Position numbers and translations under genes: made by a program
Shown: piece after piece, positions 50,451-61,610 of the stretch
Layout: each line of letters starts with the position of its first letter
How positions within the stretch are numbered: the stretch's first letter is position 1
Source: Harmothoe impar
Lineage: Eukaryota > Annelida > Polychaeta > Phyllodocida > Polynoidae
Assembly (NCBI GenBank): GCA_947462335.1
Contig: OX381714.1
Span: forward strand, 15,100,618-15,164,617
DNA length: 64,000 bases
Direction: 5' to 3'
The notes under the pieces: model-generated
The model's input: the letters and a program-made list of their open reading frames with translations, nothing else
What the model was told of the DNA's origin: nothing
Databases searched by the model: none

Positions 50451-53019
50451 CATTTGGCACACGTCTGAACAACGTCTGTTGGGGGTCCTTCTCTGGAAAT
50501 ACACAGATCGTGCCACACTTTAAATTGATAAGTCCTTACAAATGCCTTAATTAGGAAGATTTCAGTGGGAAGTATGTCTTCTTTACCATGCCATGCCCAT
50601 ACTCTGTCGAAAAGACACAAAGGTTTGGTCACGCATTGAACATACCCCTACACCATACACCTTATGAGTTCATGATGAAGTAGCATATTGTCCTATTTCT
50701 CTCTTACATTCCTCTGTATGGAATCAAAACTGTGCAAATGTGGTGCATAAAGGCCACCTATATAACTGTGCTAAAATACCATTGCTTACTGCTGCAACAC
50801 ATATACAACCAATGTCAATCATCCACAAAAACCAAAGTTACAAAGTTGCAATGCTGAATGCTATGCTTTAACATCTATAATTCCGTGCACTTGAAAAAAT
50901 ATATGTTGATAAGAGTCAGCAGGATTTGGGATGGGGAGGGAGGCAAGATCATCCATACAAGTGACATTATTCTGTTCATGTAGAAGACTTCCATAAATAG
51001 GTTCCGATAATGATTTAGCAAAGGAGCCCTCAGAATCAATTGTAGCTACCGTCAATCCATGTGGAAAATCCCCTTTTCTTTCCACACTCAATCACAATCA
51101 TGATAGATTGACTAATTAATATAGTTCATCCTGAACATTGAAGTTATTATATTTCATGGAATACTTATCTTTTGTGATAACTATGGGAATTGGGGAATAG
51201 CTAGATCGTTATAGGGTAATAGTCCATGCCACCGCTTGCTTGCCAACATGGGGCATGTAAAAATAGGTAATTGGATATAAGAAGTTGTGACTCATTTCTT
51301 TAGGAATAGTTGCAGTTGGCTGGAGATGGACTATATTGAGCATGAAAATACTGACCCTTCAGCAGTTCCTGCTGTTGCTACCACAGACAATACACTCTTA
51401 CCTAAGCTGATGCTCATCATGTCCGGCTTTTGTATCTGCCTCTAGGCTGTGTCTAATTTGAGCATAAAGAGCATTGCCACATATGGCAGAGATAGGAAGC
51501 ATATCAGGTCTTGGAGTGGGTGTTACTTTTGGTTACATTTGCAGAAAATAACCAATTAATCCATTAAAGGTATCTAGTGATGGCGTATGATGCAGAACGA
51601 GTTGATTTCTTATTGATATCTTAATGGAAATGAGTTCTCAGCAACAATCTCTCCTAAAAGTCATAGGATTGTAATAAACACAATGAGTATTAGCTGCTTT
51701 TGTAGCTTGCAACCTTGAATGTGATTTAACAGACAAGAGGTGCTACATCCAGGCACTACAGTAAAAGAGAGTAGTCAGATTCATTGATGACAGACCTTGT
51801 CTTACATAGCTGAGTAGCTGCGCAGACCCAGTTCTGTAAGTCAGATGAAGACTTCTTAGCTGCATATATCGTATTTTCTTGTCGGGGGATTGTGGCAGCC
51901 CAGACAATGATTTAGAAATGGGACTCTTAAGATCATTTGTAGCTGCACACAATGTAGGTCCCAAATACCCTCAAGACCTCAGTTGCCCCAATCATGTGAC
52001 CCTGATCTGACATCATAGACTCCTGCTTTTCGGGATCGATATACATGCAGTGAAGGGCAAACTGACTGGGCCTAGAGACCTTTTCACCAGCCTGACCATT
52101 CTGACCCCTATATCTCCATCTCTCATGCTCAGTGGCCTTCTCTGTAATTTGAAAACTTACTGTCCATGGTATGCCAATGATCTGGAAGCACATGGGTCAA
52201 GTCAGCTGCAAAGGTGCCAGGCCTGGATATCAGTTGAATTCCGCTGCATCTAGATTATTATATTTCTTCTTGTCTAGTGTGCTCCGTCTTTTGATATATT
52301 GGCAGACTAATTAAATCACCTACAGATAAAGTTGTCCATGGTCTACATGGGAACGACCAGTGGTAAAAAAAAAAGGGACTAATGAATGCTAGCAATGACC
52401 ACCAGAAATAATAATTACCGTTGCATGGCTAGGACTGCATCTAAGTTTATGGATTGACAACTAAAGGGAAATTTTATTTCACCCTAAGAACCAAAGAGGA
52501 AATCTTCGGCCAGTATAGTATAGAATTCTGTAAACCCCTTCCCTGAGAATCCATAAATTTAATCTGCTAATAGTAAGGCATGTTCCTTACAATACTGACA
52601 ATGAGAAAAGCTACTCCAAACCTGATACTGATGCCAAAAACAATTTGATTATAGCTACTCACATTTGTTCGTGACAAATGAAGTCCTAATCATAGTGAAG
52701 AGAGATGCAGACTGAGAACTTACATCATGATTTATTTGAGGAGTGCATAGCTAGCCTATTCAAAGTGACGCTCTGCTCATGTTGATAGCAATCCATCTAT
52801 GCTACTGCCATTCTCCTCTAGCAGGTAGCGAGACACCAATTAATTTAAAAAAGGATAGTACCTTATATATTCTTCACTTTTGTGACGTGGAAATCATAAT
52901 ACCTGAATTAAATTTCAAGAGTATAACGTATGCTTCAGTGGCTCATCTTCCCTGGCATAGTGATTTTGTCCAAAAGCTAGAGACATGTCAATCAAAAAGG
53001 TGGCACATTGTCCTAAGTC

Positions 53020-54190
53020 TGGAAGTTTGTAGTTTGAAGTTTGAACATTTTTATTTGGCAGAAAATTCATAACAAAGATGCTCTTCCTAGATCAGCCAAA
53101 CAATTACAGCACATCACATAATTATCACATTCAGTATCACAGGTTCACCCAACATTGGCCATTTAGAGTGTGAGAAGAAACAGTTTCCACAAACCTTTAA
53201 GATAACAGTATTCTCATAATTTATAGATTGTAACCGTGATAGATAACAGTACGCCGCGCAAGATGGTATTGAGTACAACTCAGAAAATAAATTCAGTTAT
53301 AGTTATACACACAGTTGGTAATACAAGAGATGCATATAAGCATATCACAGAATCATATGTAAAATAGGTGGGTCAACATTATCGACAGCACGGACACATA
53401 GAGTTTGGCAGTTTTAAATCCTAATAATGAGAAGTTTATTACACTATCCAGAAACTAACCTAGATTTGAATAATTTGAGACGGGGTTGATGCTGTAGTTC
53501 AGCATCTAGCTCTTGCCATAATAGCATTCACAGGTATAGAGGGCTTACCCTGTATGACTCCAATATTGGCCTGTCCAGTTTTAATTTAATAGATATTTCT
53601 GATAATAGAATATTTCTGAGTACTCTTACAGGTCTGACGTTATTGCTATCATTTCTGGACCATTTATAAATTAAAGCCATTAAATTTCTATATCGTCTGA
53701 CCTTCAATTTGTTAATATTACATAAAGTATGTAGGTCATTTATAAATACTAATATCTCTTGGATCCAGCACCCCCAGACATAGGCGTAGGATTTTGAACA
53801 ATCTGTAGTCCCCTAATCGAAGGAGTAGGACCACTGTCCACCACAAAGTCACAGTACTCAAGTATTGGCAGAATCATAGTTTTGTATATCGAGAGAGCTA
53901 TAAGCATGTCAATTGATTTCCTTAATATTACACAGTTGATTAAAGCGAGCATATGACATAGAACGCACCTTCCTACACTGTGCTTTAAAAGACAGGTCTG
54001 AATCCACTATTACACCCAGGTAGTTGAATTCAGTGACAACGCCCCATGTTTGTCTGCTCTTGCTTAGTTCACAGTTTGTTAGATCCACAAGGTATCTAAT
54101 AGGATAGCACCATAGCACTTTAGTCTTGGTAGTATTAACAGTCAAAATATTACTATAGAACCACGAGCCTAGTACATCGAGATCATCTTG
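53020..54190 (-). pseudogene. 5'-truncated LINE (CR1/L2/Jockey-type) reverse transcriptase fragment
   Basis: The minus strand encodes the C-terminal part of a non-LTR reverse transcriptase. Visible pieces are NILTVNTTKTKVL followed by FNYLGVIVDSDLSF, then after a frameshift near 53930 KTMILPILEYCDFVVDSG, and finally a short 'RRYRNLMALIYKW' tail. The 3' end (left side) finishes in TTCAAAC-type direct repeats, as CR1/L2-type LINEs do. Unit 2 lacks the insertion: 'aagtc' joins 'ggggatgcagagagtg' at about 60425-60435. No endonuclease domain remains, so it is dead on arrival. Confidence 0.85.
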
Positions 54191-55437
54191 GGGATGCAGA
54201 GAGTGATTCATGTAATGCACACAGAACACATGGAATGGAAAAAATGTTTTGATTAGAAGCCTTGTAACTGGATTCACAAATGTCAGCAGGCAAGCAGAAA
54301 GGGTAATCCGAGGGTAAATTATAGATTGAAGGAAGGAAGTACTGTCCCACTGAAGATGAGGTTATTCAAGAATAACAAAACCATGAATTTGCCATACCAC
54401 ATACTAAAACCACAATAACCATAAGATGTTATGTAAAATATATGTAAGATATTTTTGTCACACTTCACAAAATGGTTTCGTCCTTAAATTCCATTATAGT
54501 AGAGATATTCTGATTTCAGCCTTAGATGGTTTATGGATTCCTTTATTGACCTTAATTACCTTTATTACATTTTAGAATGAAAGAACTGTTTCCATGGCAT
54601 CCTGAAATAGGTCAATATAGGGGAAAAGCGTTCAAAGGACAAATTCCATCAAAATAGAATGCTCTAATAAGCATAATCAGAAGCAGTATTTATTATAAAA
54701 TGTTCACCTAAGATAAATTTGACATTATTTTAAGTATTTTCATCAATATCTTCATTAATATTAGCTCTCGAGCATTTTGCCTTTTCCCCTCGGATTACCC
54801 TTTCTGCCTGCCTGCTCACAAATAAGCAAAGCAAATACCAAATTGCAAGGAGCTGCTACATGACATCTTTAATAATAGAAAGAGTGGGCCCTACCCAGAA
54901 AAGAGTTTTGATCTAACACTGCACGAATATGTGCATTTAAGCAAATTCAAGATGTCTTGAATAAACACTTTAAGCAGCTCTAAGTTCAGTAAAGCCATGT
55001 AAAGGTCATAACTGCATTTAAGTAGCTGTGAGTAGCATTTACTAAAATTGTTTAAATAAGCCTAAATTTTCCTTTAAGTGCATCTAGTTTACCTTAATAT
55101 TAAGATCTATGCAGTGTAATTTATAGGTTTAGATTTATAGCTTCTCAGGAGGCTCATTTCTCTGTAGCGGGCAGGGCGAATACATTTATACCAATAGGCT
55201 ACTCAGGCCCAATGGACCAAATCCATATCTCACCAGAGGTATCATTAAAACACTGACAAAGCTGCCCCTAAGTGAGGTACATATTATGGTTACTTTGACC
55301 ATTTGGTTACTTATCCAACAGAAACCAAATCTTCATATTTGAATCAATTTAAACAGGAAATGAATATCAAATTGAAAGCTACTTCTGTGACCTCTGGCTC
55401 TGACTCCTACTATTATAGTGCGTTATACACCATTTAA

Positions 55438-55604
55438 CCCTTTAAGGACGACCAAAAAAATTATTTGCTGGTGATAGGGGCGAGACATTTTCACAGGAAC
55501 TCTCTCAGGGCCGGGCTTTGCTGATTCTCATAGAGTTATGTCGACTATTGTCGATGCTCGGCCACCCATGGCATCAACTATAGTCAACACTCGGCCTTAA
55601 AGGG
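55438..55604. mobile_element. TTAA-flanked MITE (167 bp) with a visible empty site
   Basis: TTAA at 55434-55437 and 55605-55608 bounds the termini CCCTTTAAGG and CCTTAAAGGG. Unit 3 has the uninterrupted target 'caccatttaaaatagtg' at about 61995-62012, with a single TTAA. The termini fit piggyBac-like elements. It is a different family from the 700-bp element at 24413. Confidence 0.9.
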
Positions 55605-56396
55605 TTAAAATAGTGTAGCATACTTGACTAAAATCTATAATTGTCTGTCACTCTTCCATAAACTTGGAATAAAATTGACCCTCTACTATTAATCAGTATA
55701 CTGCAGCCTGTTTTAGCTTTAGGTTTGATAAGCATGACATCAATGTCCATAGTGTCTAAGGCCAAAGAAAAAAGGTTTGTCAAAACAGGGTCGAGCCTAG
55801 GTTTTTTATGCAATTTTGAAGATATTTTTGTATTTATACCTCTTTTTTTGGTCAATTTTAGGGTCTTCGGAAAGCCAGGCTAGTAATTTCATATTTAAAA
55901 ATTAGTTTAAAAAAAAGAAATATTCGACCTACCGACCCTACATTTTCTTACCTGAAACAAACCTTCTAGGGCTTGCCTAGTTCACCCAAATATCTCCATC
56001 CCCATGCCTCTTATTAGAGACTGGTAATAAGGGTATCACCTATAGGCGGTGATACACATATATTGCGTATATATATGCTAAATAAGAAAGTTTCAAGCAA
56101 CTTCTACTTAGTAATGGCCTCAGGGTCCTATATGCAATCTCCTTCAGCCTTCTGGCATGGATGCACTTTGGGTGCACTGAGGAGGACAGAATGACAACCT
56201 TGTGAGTAATGAGGACACAGCTTACAGCTACAAGGTGACCTTGGCAATACTAGTCTTTCAACTGAATCCCCAGAGGCAGACTATGGATGAAGTGGAGAGT
56301 TTAAGTGTACCACTGAGAGCTGCAAGAAGGTCTCTGCTTTGCTGTAGCCTTTTTTTACTAGGAGCAAAACAGAATCTCAGAAATATTCTCACACCT

Positions 56397-56556
56397 GTTG
56401 GGCGATATAGTCTGAAAATTGCAAGATAGTCTCAAAATACTATGATTTCGTGACAACCTTGCAACCATCACGCTAGATAGTCACAAAATTGCGAGATAGT
56501 CTCAAAATACTATAGTTTTGTTTGTATCTTGCAATGCTCAGGCTAGATAGTCTCAA
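56397..56556. repeat. 70-bp minisatellite, unit 2 copy
   Basis: About two units of the 'gatagtctcaaaa' repeat seen at 49198-49516. Confidence 0.8.
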
Positions 56557-57399
56557 AAGCCCTGTACACCCTGTATGAACCCTCATTGATAATCCTCTCT
56601 ATTAGCAAATATTGTTATCTCTACAGAAGAGACATATCTAATTACCTGTCACTACTTGTATGTATTTCTCAATTTAGCTGTGTTTCATTGTAATATTTCT
56701 CTGGCCATTAAGAGATTGTAGTTATGTTGGTGTAAGAAAGGGGATGCACCTCATCTTATGGAGTGCCAGTAAGAACTGACTACTTCAGGCCCATTACTGC
56801 TAACTGGAATTAAGGGAGTTGGCTTGCAGAGGCCTGCAGAGGCTTTAAAATGCTTTAAACAGATGCACCTGTCATGCACTGTCAACTTGCACTGAGGTAA
56901 AATATTTCAGCTAATGTGTTGTTACTTCTGGGATAAAGCATGTTGCTAGAAATAACCCAGCATATTTTATGTTTTTGAGACCACAGTAACTTTAATTATG
57001 GAAGGCATGCTCATTGCTAGACTTTCCCATTTATGTCTGATGATAACAACACTAGTGACTATTTAGGAATGCTGTAGCACTACCTAGTTCTGGAAAGGTG
57101 ATGTTGCTGTGAAATAATCCACATTCTCCAAGCTTCGACTCATCCTGCATCCATTTCAATGATCAGTGTATCTATGACAATGACAAGAAAGCCTGTTGAG
57201 AGTCTCATGGAAATCAGTTAATGGACATTTAGAGCTCCATTAACACTACATGAAGATAATGAGGTACATTAACCCTTTTAATTCCCTTGATCCTTAATTC
57301 CAAGAGACCTTCAAAACTTGTTTAGTGTTATCATAATCATTAATGACAAAGCAGCTGTCTTAAGCCTGCATTGACTGATTATGTCCTTTCCTTAATAAT

Positions 57400-57402
57400 A
57401 TA

Positions 57403-57471
<69 letters not shown>

Positions 57472-57472
57472 G
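57400..57472. repeat. (AT)n microsatellite in unit 2
   Basis: Shorter allele-like counterpart of the tract at 50345-50450. Confidence 0.9.
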
Positions 57473-60400
57473 TACATTTAGCACACGTCTGAACAACGTC
57501 TGTTGGGGGTCCGTCTCTGGAAATACACAGATCGTGCCACACTTTAAATTGATAAGTCCTTACAAATGCCTTAATTAGGAAGATTTCAGTGGGAAGTATG
57601 TCTTCTTTACCATGCCATGCCCATACTCTGTCGAAAAGACACAAAGGTTTGGTCACGCATTGAACATACCCCTACACCATACACCTTATGAGTTCATGAT
57701 GAAGTAGCATATTGTCCTATTTCTCTCTTACATTCCTCTGTATGGAATCAAAACTGTGCAAATGTGGTGCATAAAGGCCACCTATATAACTGTGCTAAAA
57801 TACCATTGCTTACTGCTGCAACACATATACAACCAATGTCAATCATCCACAAAAACCAAAGTTACAAAGTTGCAATGCTGAATGCTATGCTTTAACATCT
57901 ATAATTCCGTGCACTTGAAAAAATATATGTTGATAAGAGTCAGCAGGATTTGGGATGGGGAGGGAGGCAAGATCATCCATACAAGTGACATTATTCTGTT
58001 CATGTAGAAGACTTCCATAAATAGGTTCCGATAATGATTTAGCAAAGGAGCCCTCAGAATCAATTGTAGCTACCGTCAATCCATGTGGAAAATCCCCTTT
58101 TCTTTCCACACTCAATCACAATCATGATAGATTGACTAATTAATATAGTTCATCCTGAACATTGAAGTTATTATATTTCATGGAATACTTATCTTTTGTG
58201 AGAACTATGGGAATTGGGGAATAGCTAGATCGTTATAGGGTAATAGTCCATGCCACCGCTTGCTTGCCAAAATGGGGCATGTAAAAATAGGTAATTGGAT
58301 ATAAGAAGTTGTGACTCATTTCTTTAGGAATAGTTGCAGTTGGCTGGAGATGGACTATATTGAGCATGAAAATGCTGACCCTTCAGCAGTTCCTGCTGTT
58401 GCTACCACGGACAATACACTCTTACCTAAGCTGATGCTCATCATGTCCGGCTTTTGTATCTGCCTCTAGGCTGTGTCTAATTTGAGCATAAAGAGCATTG
58501 CCACATATTGCAGAGATAGGAAGCATATCAGGTCTTGGAGTGGGTGTTACTTTTGGTTACAATTGCAGAAAATTAATCCATTAAAGGTATCTAATATGAT
58601 GGCATATGACGCACAACGAGTTGGTTTCTTATTGATATCTTAATGGAAATAAGTTCATTGTAGAACAGTTTTCAGCAACAATCTCTCCTAACAGGATTGT
58701 AATAAATAGTATGAATATTAGCAGCTATTGTAGCTTGCAACCTTGAATGTGATTTAACAGACAATAGGTGCTACATCCAGGCACTACAGTAATAGAGAGT
58801 AGTAGGATTCATTGATGACAGACCTTATCTCACATAGCTGAATGGCTGCACAGACCCAGTTCTGTAAGTCGGATGAAGACTTCTTAGCTGCATAGATCGT
58901 ATTTTCTTGTCGAGGGACTGTGGCAGCCCAGACAATGATTTAGAAATGGGACTCTAAAGATCACTTGTAGCTGCACACAATGTAAGTCCCAAATACCCTG
59001 AAGACCTCAGTTGCCCCAATCATGTGACCCTGATGTGACATCATAGACTCCTGCATTTTTGGGATCGATATACATACACTGAAGGGCAAATTGACTTGGC
59101 CTAGAGACGTTTTTACCAACCTGACCATTCTGACCCCTATATCTCCATCTCTCATGCTCAGTGGCCTTCTCTGTAATTTGAAAACTTACTGCTGATGGTG
59201 CGTCAATGATCTGGAAGCACATGCGTCAAGTCAGCGGCAAAGGTGCCTGGCCTGGATATCAGTTGAATTCTGCTGCATCTAGATTATTATATTTCTTCTT
59301 GTCTAGTGTGCTCCGTCTTTTCCTATATTGCCAGACTAGTTAAATCACGTACGGATAAACTTGTCCATGGTCTAAATGGGAACGGGCAGTGGTCAAAAAT
59401 AAAAGGACTTATGAATGGTAGCAAACACCACCAGAAATGAAAATTACCATTGCATGGCTAGGACTACGTCTATGTTTATTGATGACAACTAAAGGGAAAG
59501 TTTATTTTACCCTAAGAACAAAGAGGAAATCTTTGGCCAAACTACTTCTTGGATGCCCCATTCCCCTCTCTCTCTTTTTCTGTCACTCTGCGATAGTTGA
59601 CATATCAATAAAGGCTCCAGTAATATCCAGATGGCACTTGCTATCATTTAATTAAATGATTGATGATGGGACCTCCATAAAAGGCATAACACACCTGGAA
59701 GGTTGTCGAGGCCTTGCACAAAAAAAATTAAAATTGATTGAACCATGGTTGAATACCCAAAAACACAAAGTCTTGTCTTTTATGATGTAAAGGAAGTGAT
59801 TGATTGGTAATCTTGGAATCCATTTCACATAATTATTTGCAAATCAGTCTGTGTCAACAAGAATTTAGTATTAGCACTATGTTATAATGTACAATGAATG
59901 TGTTGACCTTAGCATCTTAATATCTATCAGGCCATTTTTTAAAGATAATATAGAATTCTGTAAAACCCTTCCCTGAGAATCCATAAATGTAATTTACCAA
60001 TAGTAAAGTATGTTCCTTACAAGACTGACAATGAGAAAAGCTACTCCAACCCTGATACCGATGCCAAAAATAATTCGATTATAGCTACTCACATTTGCTC
60101 GTGGCAAGAGATGTAGACTGAGAACTTACATCATGCTCTCTTTGAGGATTGCATAGCTAGCCTATTCAAAATGACGCTCTGCTCATGTTGATAGCAATTC
60201 ATATGCTACTGCCATTCTCCTCTAGCAGGTAGCGAGAGAACAATTAATAAAAAAAATTCAGTACCTTATATTTTCTTCACTTGTATGACATGGAAATTAT
60301 ATTACCTGAATTAAATGTCAAGAGTATAACCTATGCATCAGTGGCTCATCTTCCCTGGCAGAGCGCAACAGTGATGTTGTGCAAAAGCTAGAGACATGCC

Positions 60401-60957
60401 AATCAACAAGGTAGCACATTGTCCAAAGTCAGGGGATGCAGAGAGTGATTCATGTAATGCACACAGAATATCTGGAATGGATTTCTTTTCGATTAGAAGC
60501 CTTGTAACTCGATTCGTAAATAAGCAAAGCAAATATCAAATGGCAAGGAACTGCTACATGACATCTTTAATAATAGAAGGAGTGGGCCCTAGCCAGAGAA
60601 GAGTTTTGATCATCTAACAGTGCACGAATATGCTCATTTAAGCACATTTAAGATGTCTTGAATAAACACTTTAAGGAGCTCTAAGTTCAGTAATGGCATG
60701 TAGATGTCCCAAGAAGGTCATAACTTCATTTCAGTAGCTGTGAGTAGCACTTACTAGAATCATTTAAATGTGCCTAAATGTTCCTTTAAGCGCATCTAAG
60801 TTACCTTAATGGTAGCATTTATGCAGTGTAAGTTAAAAGTTTATCAGCTTCTCAGGAGGCTCATTTCTCTGTAGCGGGCAGGGCGAATACATTTATACCA
60901 AAAGGCTTTTCAGTCCCCAATAGACCAAATGCATATCTCACCAGAGGTATCATTAAA

Positions 60958-60999
60958 CAAGAATTGCGGTTGTATACACGGCAACAACCGCAATTCTTG
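60958..60999. repeat. Perfect 16-bp stem hairpin
   Basis: CAAGAATTGCGGTTGT (60958-60973) pairs exactly with 60984-60999 across a 10-base loop. It lies at the start of sequence absent from unit 2. Confidence 0.9.
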
Positions 61000-61084
61000 A
61001 ATTTGAAGGAACATAATGTCTACATGGTTGGTATATTTGAAGGTGACCCATTCAAGACACCAAATAAACAGAGTGGGATGATAA

Positions 61085-61610
61085 TATAACTTCAAATATG
61101 GTAGTTACTATGAATTCCTTGGATCCATTTAAGGGGGGTTAGGTATTATTATAGTCAACCTCAGGACCATGGAAATGTGTGTTGCTAGGCAGATAAACAA
61201 TAAGAATAGCTGTTGTTAGGCAACCAGCTGTCTTAGCAGCAAACTAATAGAACCATTGAATTCCTTGGGTCCATGTTAGGGGGGTTAGGAATGATTATAA
61301 TCAACCTCAGGAGCATGGAAATGTGTGTTGCTAGGCAGATAATGAATTAGAACAGCTGTTGCTAGGCACCCAGCTGTCTTAGCAACAAACCAATAGAACC
61401 ATTGAATTCCTTGGGTCCATTTTAGGGGCATAGGTATGATTATAATCAACCTCAGGAGCATGGAAATGTGTGTTGCTAGGCAGATAAACAATTAGAATAG
61501 CTGTTGCTAGGCAACCAGCTGTCTTAGCAACAAACCAATAGAACCATTGAATTCCTTGGGTCCATTTTAGGGGGCATAGGTATGATTATAATCAACCTCA
61601 GGGCCTATCA
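61085..61610. repeat. 146-bp tandem repeat, about 3.5 copies
   Basis: The anchor tgaattccttgg occurs at 61111, 61257, 61403 and 61548. Each unit contains 'tgtgttgctaggcagat' and 'gctgttgctaggcaaccag' (some with one change), then 'cttagcaac'. GTTGCTAGGCAAC fits the RFX X-box consensus. Unit 2 has no equivalent. Confidence 0.9.

Larger units (their letters stand above)
48751..55140. repeat. Tandem long unit 1
   Basis: Begins with the cagcttctcaggaggctc landmark and is followed directly by unit 2. It contains a 70-bp minisatellite, an (AT)n tract and a LINE insertion. Relative to unit 2 it lacks about 450 bp corresponding to 59535-59950. A 76-codon minus-strand frame at 50861-51091 (starting MSVERKGDFPHGLTVATIDS) is repeated unchanged in unit 2. 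Other frames (51743-51964 and 51933-52193) are disrupted in the older copy at 41.8-42.2 kb. No family was recognised for any of them. Confidence 0.8.
55141..60844. repeat. Tandem long unit 2
   Basis: Colinear with unit 1 at an offset of about 7.03 kb in the middle. Segment 57100-58565 is almost identical to 50080-51540, while 58590-59300 has drifted to roughly 88 % identity by eye from 51565-52260. It lacks the LINE but has a TTAA element that unit 1 and unit 3 lack. No gene recognised. Confidence 0.8.

Noticed and set aside
50318..50632. 104-codon minus-strand frame, also at 57360-57656
   Set aside because: Much of it is translated (AT)n, and the frame varies with microsatellite length.
51743..52193. 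Minus-strand frames that look like adjoining exons (for example the frame containing TEHERWRYRGQNGQ)
   Set aside because: The homologous stretch at 41.8-42.2 kb has several stops, and I recognise no family, so a gene call is not supported.
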